This document shows positions 50,379-57,546 of a stretch of DNA of 64,000 nucleotides, piece by piece (position 1 is the stretch's first letter; the number at the start of each line of letters is the position of its first letter). Below the pieces are notes generated by a model. The model had not been told where the DNA came from. It was given only the letters and a program-made list of their open reading frames with translations, and ran no database searches. The position numbers and the translations under genes were made by a program. Source of the stretch: Pseudomonas fluorescens (lineage in GTDB: Bacteria; Pseudomonadota; Gammaproteobacteria; Pseudomonadales; Pseudomonadaceae); contig NZ_JSAK01000010.1 of NCBI RefSeq assembly GCF_000802965.1, positions 60,042-124,041 on the forward strand, in the 5' to 3' direction.

Positions 50379-52049
50379 ATGCCCTTCTCGATTACGACAA
50401 CGCATCACGTGACCACCCCGCGCCCTGGGGAAGTATCTTGTGGCCGCGTTGCAACCGCAATCAAGCATTGCGGTAATGTGCCACTGACGCTGGCTAAGGC
50501 TCCGATCAACGTCAAGAGTTTACCTGGCGATGAAATGACGTTGCAGTCCAGGTTGGCAAAGCCTTCTTCGACGTCCCCGCTTTCTATTCAAACCTTGTTC
50601 GTACTTCAAAAATACAGTGTGGAAGCGGCAGCGCTCGCACTCAGCCAACAGGGCAAAGACACAACGGTACTCAAACATATTTCTGACCAGCTGGAAGCCT
50701 CTTCCTTCAAAGACAACAGAGCGGCAACCAAGGCTGAACTGAAGGCGACCGAGCGTCTGGACAAGGACATGATTGCGTTCATCGCAAGCCACTTGCAGCG
50801 GCCGGGCATAACTTCCAAAACGGTGATGCGGGAGGCAAAGACGGCGTTTATCAGCGCCAGGCAAGCGGTGCTAAACGGCAAAGCATGGAACAAGGTGGAA
50901 ACCGGTTTCCAACACAATACCCAACACTATGCCTGCACGATGACGCCTGCGGCGCAGATGAAGCTGGGTGACAAGGATATTTTTCCGGTTTCCTACCGTG
51001 GCTGTGGCGTTACTTCGAAATCCACCCGCGAGATTACACACGCCACCAATTTGTGGACGTCGGAAATCCGGGCGCAGGGGCACGACGGTCAGGAACAAAC
51101 ACTTTTCAAGGGCGTCCGTCACGGCACTCTATCGCCCTTTGGGCTGGAGGAAAGAAGTGAGCAGCGGCGCTTAGGCGCGCAGTCGCGGGCGCTCGAGGTG
51201 GTGACTGCATCGCTGTTTGCGCGTCCCGACTTACTACAGTTGGCGCTAGCGGGGGATGTGATCCCGCTGCAGCTGGTATCAACATCGCTGTTGACCGGCG
51301 GGCTATGTGGGGAAGGTGAAATGCTGAACGATCAAATAAGGGCGTGGCGGGAGCTTTGTCAGACGCGGCCGTTGGTCTTGCCCCTGATTACGGGTGATGA
51401 CAAGCAATGCGATGTCCGCGTCAACCTGGAGGTCGCGGCATTTAATTTTGGAGTCAATGAATTTGCGCTTAAGTTTCCCGTCGGCAGCACACAATCTGAT
51501 GGTTACAACGTCACTGCATTTCGAAAACTACTTGGGTGTGATCTGAGGCGTTCTGCCGCGCCGGGGGGCTGGGTGGGAGAGTATTTGCAACGCGATCCGA
51601 GTCCCATGAACGCCAATCGAGTGGAGTTGCTGAGCCGCCAGTTGAAGGATATCTGGGCTGCCAAGACATATAACCGTGATGGTGGCGAACCTTACAAAGC
51701 AGCGCAGCGTGTAGCGATGCTGGCGTTCGAAATTGGCGCAGTGCCTTGCTGGAACTGCAAGAGCGGCAAGGATAGAACCGGCATGCTGGATGTTGAGTTG
51801 AAACGCGAGGCGGTAGCTTTGCATCAAAACAGCGAGCTTGCTCCCGGCAGTCCGCTGACAGATGACCACCAGCGACTGCTGCAGCAAGCACTGCTCTATG
51901 GCGGTAACTTCGAGGTGCAAACTTACAATACCGGGGCGCCGGGTAACAAAGTGATGATAGACGTGCCAGTCTTTGGTCTGTCGTACCGATCACGCATAGG
52001 CGATGACGAGGTCTGGAAACAGGTGAAAGGCCTTTCTCGACTGGTCTGA
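50379..52049 (+). CDS. SopB/IpgD-family inositol phosphate phosphatase
   Basis: 556 residues. The second half follows the SopB/IpgD type III effectors: NFGVNEFALKFPVGSTQSDGYN, RRSAAPGGWVGEYLQ, LSRQLKDIWAAKTYNRDGGEPYKAAQRVAMLAFEIGAVP. The Cys-X5-Arg phosphatase motif CKSGKDRT holds Cys460 and Arg466. The C-terminal NTGAPGNKVMIDV and GDDEVWKQVKGLSRLV also match SopB ends. SopB removes phosphates from inositol phosphates and phosphoinositides in host cells. The N-terminus is rich in Ser, Thr and Pro and has no signal peptide, as expected for type III export. No type III apparatus, chaperone gene or obvious hrp box (GGAACC) is seen nearby. How it is secreted is open. Confidence 0.85.
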   Translation: MPFSITTTHHVTTPRPGEVSCGRVATAIKHCGNVPLTLAKAPINVKSLPGDEMTLQSRLAKPSSTSPLSIQTLFVLQKYSVEAAALALSQQGKDTTVLKHISDQLEASSFKDNRAATKAELKATERLDKDMIAFIASHLQRPGITSKTVMREAKTAFISARQAVLNGKAWNKVETGFQHNTQHYACTMTPAAQMKLGDKDIFPVSYRGCGVTSKSTREITHATNLWTSEIRAQGHDGQEQTLFKGVRHGTLSPFGLEERSEQRRLGAQSRALEVVTASLFARPDLLQLALAGDVIPLQLVSTSLLTGGLCGEGEMLNDQIRAWRELCQTRPLVLPLITGDDKQCDVRVNLEVAAFNFGVNEFALKFPVGSTQSDGYNVTAFRKLLGCDLRRSAAPGGWVGEYLQRDPSPMNANRVELLSRQLKDIWAAKTYNRDGGEPYKAAQRVAMLAFEIGAVPCWNCKSGKDRTGMLDVELKREAVALHQNSELAPGSPLTDDHQRLLQQALLYGGNFEVQTYNTGAPGNKVMIDVPVFGLSYRSRIGDDEVWKQVKGLSRLV

Positions 52050-52144
52050 ATTCCTGGGAGCAGAATCCTGTGCTTAGCGGCATGCGGATGACAACGAAAA
52101 AGGCTCTGTCACCTGACAGGGCCTTTTTACACATTGAAAAAAGG

Positions 52145-53158
52145 TCATCGAACAGCGAGGCTGGCGATTTCCCGACGATTCGGCCAATTATTGCCATTAA
52201 CCTGGTGCACCTTCAGCGTCTTGCGATCCAGAGCAATGTCAGCAATCAGGTAAGTCTGATTGGAAGCACCGCCACTGAGAAACACCGGCACGTCACCGAA
52301 GTAGTCGCGGCGGTTCCAACCCTGGTAAAGACCCGGCTCCGTGTGAAAATGACCGGCAAATATCGCACTGACCTTGTATCGCTCGATCATTGCCCTGAAG
52401 CGGGCTATCTGCTCGTCACTACCCTTCCATCGCTCGGGCTTGTGCATGTTCAAAATGATGATTTTGCCCTGGCTATGCGCACGCCGCAGATCGCGTTCCA
52501 GCCAGTCCAGCGCGTCGGCAATTTCGAATGCGATCCTGTTCAACGGGAAACCTGAAGAAAAATTTACCGAGTAAGTCGGTTCATTATTCAATTGAATGAG
52601 ATGAACATCGCCCACCGTTTTAGAGTAAGCAAGACTGCCATAAAAGATCTTCACCCCACCCTCGATGCGCGCGAACAGATCCATATCGACTTTCCCCCAG
52701 TACCGTTCCTTCAACTCCATGATGCTGCCGGCCGCACAACTGTTTTCCGGAAACTTGCAATCATCTATATTATTTTCGTAATCATGATTACCCAATCCGT
52801 AGTCATAAACCCCTTCCAGCTTCTCCTCAAAGACCGACTTCATATAAGAGCGTTCAGAGCCATGACCAAAAGCGGTTATATCGCCGTTAATCATCACTGG
52901 TACTTGCAATGCACCACCGTTGAGTTTTCTGAAACTGGCAATATCCGAGTACTGGGCCTCAACTAGCTCTTCAGCGCGCTTGTCGCCCGGATCAGGCAGA
53001 CCGGCGTCCGTAAGATCACTCCAAGGGTATTGGGGGTCTGAGACGAACACTAGATGGCGCGGCGTTTCTGCAGAAGCTGCAGCATAGAGCGGATTGAAAA
53101 ACAAAAACAATAAGATAACGGCAAAATGCTTACTTACTTTAAATAACTTCATCGACAT
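52145..53158 (-). CDS. Secreted metallophosphoesterase
   Basis: 337 residues with a signal peptide (FKVSKHFAVILLFLFFNPLYAAASA). Calcineurin-like metal site motifs are FVSDPQYP, INGDITAFG, YGLGNHDYENN, LNMHKPERW and FAGHFHTEPG, all apparently intact, so it should be an active di-metal phosphoesterase outside the cytoplasm. The start at 53158 has AAAGGA 6 bases upstream. Convergent with the SopB-like gene and divergent from a broken paralogue at 53353. Substrate unknown. Confidence 0.82.
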   Translation of the reverse strand: MSMKLFKVSKHFAVILLFLFFNPLYAAASAETPRHLVFVSDPQYPWSDLTDAGLPDPGDKRAEELVEAQYSDIASFRKLNGGALQVPVMINGDITAFGHGSERSYMKSVFEEKLEGVYDYGLGNHDYENNIDDCKFPENSCAAGSIMELKERYWGKVDMDLFARIEGGVKIFYGSLAYSKTVGDVHLIQLNNEPTYSVNFSSGFPLNRIAFEIADALDWLERDLRRAHSQGKIIILNMHKPERWKGSDEQIARFRAMIERYKVSAIFAGHFHTEPGLYQGWNRRDYFGDVPVFLSGGASNQTYLIADIALDRKTLKVHQVNGNNWPNRREIASLAVR

Positions 53159-53352
53159 CCATTTCCTTTCAGTAATTTACAGCCAAACAAATACATCACC
53201 CCAAGAAAACACACAATCAACAAAAAACCACGACACACATTTAATTAAAATTATAAAACAAGCATTTGCACACAAAGACCAAAAAATATAACTTCACAAC
53301 GCAGAAGCTTTTCACAACACCACATTGAAGAAAACCAATGGAATGGATTCCC
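53159..53352. other. AT-rich divergent spacer between metallophosphoesterase genes
   Basis: Strongly AT-rich stretch, unlike the surrounding chromosome, likely holding both divergent promoters of the pair. It supports recent acquisition of the island. Confidence 0.55.
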
Positions 53353-54347
53353 ATGAAACTATTAAGTCATCTCAAACTGTGTGTCGGCATGATATTCGCC
53401 GGCAGTCTACCCGCCATGTATGCCGTCGCGGTTGAACCATCACCCACTCACCTTGTATTTGCCTCAGACCCGAAATTCCCCTCAAGTGAAAAATCCGATA
53501 GTCGCGAAGATGAGTCCGCCGCCGACACAGAAACACGTTCACGGTGGTTGATCGATGCGCAGTACTCCAGCATTGCTGATTTCAGGACGCAGTCGGGTGG
53601 AGCCGCTGCGGTTCCCGTCATGATCAATGGCAACCTGACCGCCTTCGGCCGAGACAGCGAACGCTCTTACATCAAGGCCGTCCTGCAAAACAAACTCGGC
53701 AATGTCTATGACTATGGCCTGGGCAATCATGACTACGACTTCAACGTCGCGACCTGCTCCGATTGCGCGGCGGGAAGCGTCGATGACCTCGATACTGGGG
53801 AAAAGTGCCGAACATGGACCTCGCTGCCAGGGCGTCAGGCTTCACGAAAACCTGGTACGGAAGCCTGGCGTACTCCAGGGATTTTGGCGATGTCCACCTG
53901 ATCCAGCTGAATAATGAACCGACGTATGAGGCCAACTTTTCCACCCAATCCGTTTTCAGTACCACTGCGTACGAGATCACCTCATCTCTGGACTGGCTGG
54001 AACGCGACCTGAAACAAGCGCGTACCCAGGGGAAAATTATCTTGCTGAACCTGCATCAGCCGTTCAAATGGTCGGTCAACGAAAGTGAAATCATGCGTTT
54101 CAAAACGATGATTGAAGACTACGGTGTGACCGCCGTCTTTTCCGCCAATGCGCATAAACAAAGCGGAATGTACCCTTCCAGCAACTACATCTATGGCGAC
54201 ACTCCATTATTCATGAGCGGTTCGGCAGCATTGCAGAGCTGGTTGTACGCCAGCTTTTCTGCCGATAGAAAGCAGCTGACCGTCAATGTCATTGACGGTA
54301 ACGATTGGCGCAATCCTGTTGCTTCACACACGATCCCGGTCAAATAG
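53353..54347 (+). pseudogene. Degenerate, frameshifted metallophosphoesterase paralogue
   Basis: The first frame (MKLLSHLKLCVGMIFAGSLPAMYAVAVE, then LVFASDPKFP, INGNLTAFG, YGLGNHDYDFN) ends at 53901. The continuation (MDLAARASGFTKTWYGSLAYSRDFGDVHLIQLNNEPTY) is in another frame from about 53795 to 54347. Adding one T within GATAC at 53793 restores LDYWGKVPNMDL, which aligns with ERYWGKVDMDLF of the intact gene. Metal ligands are also altered: the Asp of GD is Asn (INGNL) and the GHFH block reads SANAHKQ. It is therefore decayed beyond the single frameshift. Confidence 0.75.
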
Positions 54348-54491
54348 GCCTCCAACGACGCCAGCGGGATAATCGCGGGCGTCGTCGATTTCAGATATCA
54401 GCTTCGCCAACGAATGTTTCCCAAGCCGGGTCAGTCCGCAGCGACCGATGGTCGAATGTTCCGGTTACGAGGTTGCGAGATTTAAAATCAG

Positions 54492-54507
54492 GTAGTAACG
54501 TTGCTAC
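54492..54507. promoter_or_regulatory. Candidate operator of the toxin-antitoxin operon
   Basis: GTAGTAACGTTGCTAC is a 16-base palindrome with one mismatched pair, 26 bases before the antitoxin start. Type II antitoxins commonly bind such sites to repress their operon. Confidence 0.4.
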
Positions 54508-54532
54508 ATACGTGTATTCAGGAGGGTCACAC

Positions 54533-54790
54533 ATGATGGCCATCACCACCATTTCCAGCCGTGAATTCAACCAGGACACAAGTGGTGCCAAAAAAGCCAC
54601 GCGTCAGGGGCCGGTTTTTATCACCGACCGAGGTAAACCGGCCCATGTGCTGCTAAGCATTGAGGAGTACCAAAAACTCACGGGCACCAACGCCGACATC
54701 GTCGAACTACTGGTCATGCCAGAAGCGGCAGATATCGAGTTCGAAACCGAGCGTGCCGTGATCACTCATCGCCCTGTGGATTTGTCTTGA
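54533..54790 (+). CDS. Phd/YefM-family antitoxin
   Basis: 85 residues. It opens MMAITTISSREFNQDTSGAKKATRQGPVFITDRGKPAHVLLSIEEYQKL, the Phd/YefM DNA-binding domain. The C-terminal half, acidic and probably unstructured, would cover the toxin. The ATG at 54533 has AGGAGGG 7 bases upstream. It overlaps the toxin start by one base (TGATG), so the pair is translationally coupled. Confidence 0.88.
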   Translation: MMAITTISSREFNQDTSGAKKATRQGPVFITDRGKPAHVLLSIEEYQKLTGTNADIVELLVMPEAADIEFETERAVITHRPVDLS

Positions 54791-55200
54791 TGTACCTACT
54801 CGACACCAACGTGATTTCCGAACTCCGCAAACCCCAGGCTGACGCAAACGTCGTCGCCTGGGCCAAAAGCATCATCGCTCCACGCATGTTCATTTCAGCC
54901 ATTACCTTGAAGGAACTGGAGACAGGGGTGCTACGCATGGAGCGCCGCGACCCCGTTCAGGGCAAAGTGTTGCGCACCTGGCTCAAGCGTCATGTCCTTC
55001 CGGCGTTCGATGCCCGTATCCTGCCGATCGATGCTGCCGTGGCCCTTCGCTGTGCCGGCTTGCACGTTCCAGATCGCGCAAACGAAGCCGATGCGTTGAT
55101 TGCAGCGACAGCGCTGGTTCATGGTTTGACGGTGGTCACCCGTAACGTCGACGATTTTCAATCCAGTGGCGTGCCGCTGATTAATCCATGGGCCGATTGA
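54790..55200 (+). CDS. PIN-domain toxin (VapC/FitB type)
   Basis: 136 residues. The acidic metal-binding residues are in MYLLDTNVISELRKP (Asp near the start), ITLKELETGV, NEADALIAATAL and TRNVDDF. VapC-type PIN toxins are RNases that cut tRNA or rRNA. Paired with a Phd-type rather than a VapB-type antitoxin, a common mixed arrangement. It is the last gene of the accessory island before the ccoG region. Confidence 0.9.
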   Translation: MYLLDTNVISELRKPQADANVVAWAKSIIAPRMFISAITLKELETGVLRMERRDPVQGKVLRTWLKRHVLPAFDARILPIDAAVALRCAGLHVPDRANEADALIAATALVHGLTVVTRNVDDFQSSGVPLINPWAD

Positions 55201-55240
55201 GCGTCACCCCTCAGAAAAGCGTCCATAATTCACAAGTCAA

Positions 55241-55254
55241 TTGATACAAGTCAT
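55241..55254. promoter_or_regulatory. Imperfect ANR box ahead of ccoG
   Basis: TTGATACAAGTCAT matches TTGAY-N4-RTCAA except for the last base. It lies 150 bases before ccoG. Confidence 0.4.
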
Positions 55255-55405
55255 TACACCATCGGTTAATTTCTCCCAACGTGACCAAAGGTCGCACCCT
55301 TGGGCTAGAGCGACAGGCGTATCATTGCGCCACTGCTACGCCCCTTTTTGACCGCGGTCGGCACGTACTGACCGAGGCATTTTTCCACTGCCGTGGGATG
55401 CAATG

Positions 55406-56821
55406 ATGAGCAACCAGATTCCGGTACACGACGTCACTCCACCCAGCAAGAACGCGAACAACAGCGTCGACCTCTACGCCTCACGAGAAAAGATCTACAC
55501 CCGCGCCTTCACCGGAATCTTCCGCAATCTACGGATGATGGGTGGCGCCTTTTTGTTTCTGTTGTATTTCGGCACGGTGTGGTTGAACTGGGCAGGCCAT
55601 CAGGCCGTCTGGTGGAACCTGCCGGAGCGTAAGTTCTTTATTTTCGGTGCGACCTTCTGGCCGCAGGATTTCATTCTGCTCTCGGGCATCCTGATCATCA
55701 GCGCCTTCGGCCTGTTCTTCATTACCGTGTACGCCGGTCGGGTGTGGTGCGGTTACACCTGCCCGCAGAGTGTGTGGACCTGGATCTTCATGTGGTGCGA
55801 AAAGGTCACCGAAGGCGACCGCAACCAGCGCATCAAGCTCGACAAGGCGCCGATGAGCGCCAACAAGTTCCTGCGTAAATTCAGCAAGCACCTGATGTGG
55901 CTGTTGATCGGTTTCGTGACCGGCATGACCTTTGTCGGCTACTTCTCGCCAATTCGCGAACTCACTATCGACTTCTTCACCGGTGAAGCAGATGGCTGGT
56001 CGTATTTCTGGGTCGGCTTCTTCACCTTCGCCACCTACGGCAACGCCGGTTGGCTGCGCGAGCAAGTGTGCATTTACATGTGTCCGTATGCGCGCTTCCA
56101 GAGCGTGATGTTCGACAAGGACACGCTGATCGTTTCCTACGACCCACGCCGCGGCGAAAGCCGAGGCCCGCGTAAAAAAGGCATCGACTACAAGGCCGAG
56201 GGCCTGGGCGATTGCATCGACTGCACCATGTGCGTCCAGGTTTGCCCGACCGGTATCGACATCCGCGACGGCCTGCAAATCGAATGCATCGGTTGCGCCG
56301 CCTGCATCGATGCCTGCGACGCCATCATGGACAAGATGGAGTACCCGCGCGGCCTGATCAGCTACACCACCGAGCACAACCTGTCCGGGCAGAAAACCAA
56401 TAAACTGCGACCACGCCTGATCGGCTATGCCGTGGTGCTGCTGGCGATGATCAGTTTGCTGGTGGCCGCGTTTTTCATGCGTTCGCTGGTCGGGTTCGAT
56501 GTCAGTAAGGACCGCGTGCTGTACCGCGAAAACGCCGAGGGCCGGATCGAAAACGTCTACAGCCTGAAGATCATGAACAAGGACCAGCGCGACCACACTT
56601 ACCTGCTGGAAGCCGCCGGCCTGCCGGACCTCAAGCTGCAAGGCCGACGGGAAATCAAGGTCGCGGCCGGCGACATCGTCAGCCAGCCGGTCGAACTGTC
56701 CGTGGCCCCGGAACAATTGCCATCGAGCACCAACGAGGTGAAATTCATCCTCAAGGATGCCGACGACGCCAGCATTCACGTTGAAGCCAAGAGCCGGTTC
56801 ATCGGCCCACAAAATCGTTGA
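55406..56821 (+). CDS. ccoG: cbb3 assembly ferredoxin CcoG (FixG/RdxA)
   Basis: 471-residue inner-membrane iron-sulfur protein, reported to reduce copper for the oxidase CuB site. About five membrane segments (FLFLLYFGTVWLNWAG, LIGFVTGMTFVGYF, LIGYAVVLLAMISLLVAAFFM), two 4Fe-4S motifs (CIDCTMCVQVCP and CIGCAACIDACD) and a periplasmic C-terminal Ig-like domain. The start can be the ATG at 55403 or 55406; I use the second because homologues begin MSN. First gene of ccoGHIS. Confidence 0.95.
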   Translation: MSNQIPVHDVTPPSKNANNSVDLYASREKIYTRAFTGIFRNLRMMGGAFLFLLYFGTVWLNWAGHQAVWWNLPERKFFIFGATFWPQDFILLSGILIISAFGLFFITVYAGRVWCGYTCPQSVWTWIFMWCEKVTEGDRNQRIKLDKAPMSANKFLRKFSKHLMWLLIGFVTGMTFVGYFSPIRELTIDFFTGEADGWSYFWVGFFTFATYGNAGWLREQVCIYMCPYARFQSVMFDKDTLIVSYDPRRGESRGPRKKGIDYKAEGLGDCIDCTMCVQVCPTGIDIRDGLQIECIGCAACIDACDAIMDKMEYPRGLISYTTEHNLSGQKTNKLRPRLIGYAVVLLAMISLLVAAFFMRSLVGFDVSKDRVLYRENAEGRIENVYSLKIMNKDQRDHTYLLEAAGLPDLKLQGRREIKVAAGDIVSQPVELSVAPEQLPSSTNEVKFILKDADDASIHVEAKSRFIGPQNR

Positions 56822-56832
56822 GAGAAGTGAAC

Positions 56833-57372
56833 ATGCCCGCAGCAAACGCCGCAAGTCCCTGGTACAAGCACCTATGGCCGTGGATCATCATCGGGATCCT
56901 GGCCTGCTCGGTGACTTTGACCTTGTCCATGGTGACCATCGCGGTGAAAAACCCGGACAACCTGGTCAACGACAATTACTACGAGGCAGGCAAAGGCATT
57001 AACCGCTCCCTCGACCGTGAACTGCTGGCGCAAACCCTGTTGATGCGCGCCAGTGTCCATCTGGACGACATGACCGGCGAAGTCGACCTGCGCCTGAGCG
57101 GCAACAGCCAACCGCAAACCCTGGAACTGAACCTGATCTCGCCGACCCAGCCGGAGAAGGATCGCAAAATCACTCTCGCCCGTAGCGAAACCGAACAGGG
57201 GCGCTACATCGGCCAGTTGAGCGACAAAATCGAAGGTCGGCGCTTTATCGAATTGCTCGGGACTCAGGACGAGCATATCTGGCGCATGTTCGAAGAAGAA
57301 ATGGTCAGCCATGACAAAGACCTGCTGCTCGGCGATGAACCGCTGCAGGGCGCGGAAGATCTGAAGAAGTAA
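56833..57372 (+). CDS. ccoH: cbb3 assembly protein CcoH (FixH)
   Basis: 179 residues, one N-terminal membrane helix (WPWIIIGILACSVTLTLSMVTIAVKN) and a periplasmic domain starting NYYEAGKGINRSLDREL. FixH proteins join the assembly of active cbb3 oxidase and interact with the CcoI-dependent copper path. It starts 11 bases after ccoG; ATG chosen because FixH homologues begin near the helix. Confidence 0.93.
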   Translation: MPAANAASPWYKHLWPWIIIGILACSVTLTLSMVTIAVKNPDNLVNDNYYEAGKGINRSLDRELLAQTLLMRASVHLDDMTGEVDLRLSGNSQPQTLELNLISPTQPEKDRKITLARSETEQGRYIGQLSDKIEGRRFIELLGTQDEHIWRMFEEEMVSHDKDLLLGDEPLQGAEDLKK

Positions 57373-57393
57373 TAACCTGCGAATGCGATCAAA

Positions 57394-57525
57394 TGTGGCG
57401 AGGGAGCTTGCTCCCGCTGGGGCGCGAAGCGCGCCCAAAACCTGCAAACCGGTCCTTTCAGTCTCAGCGAGTTCGCCGACTTGCGACTGCTGCGCAGTCG
57501 AGCGGGAGCAAGCTCCCTCGCCACA
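57394..57525. repeat. REP pair (REPIN-like) inside the ccoGHIS operon
   Basis: TGTGGCGAGGGAGCTTGCTC and its inverse GAGCAAGCTCCCTCGCCACA enclose about 90 bases. It lies between ccoH and ccoI, ending 21 bases before the ccoI start. Same family as the pair at 60917. Confidence 0.9.
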
Positions 57526-57546
57526 ATGGTTTTCATGGCAACACAC

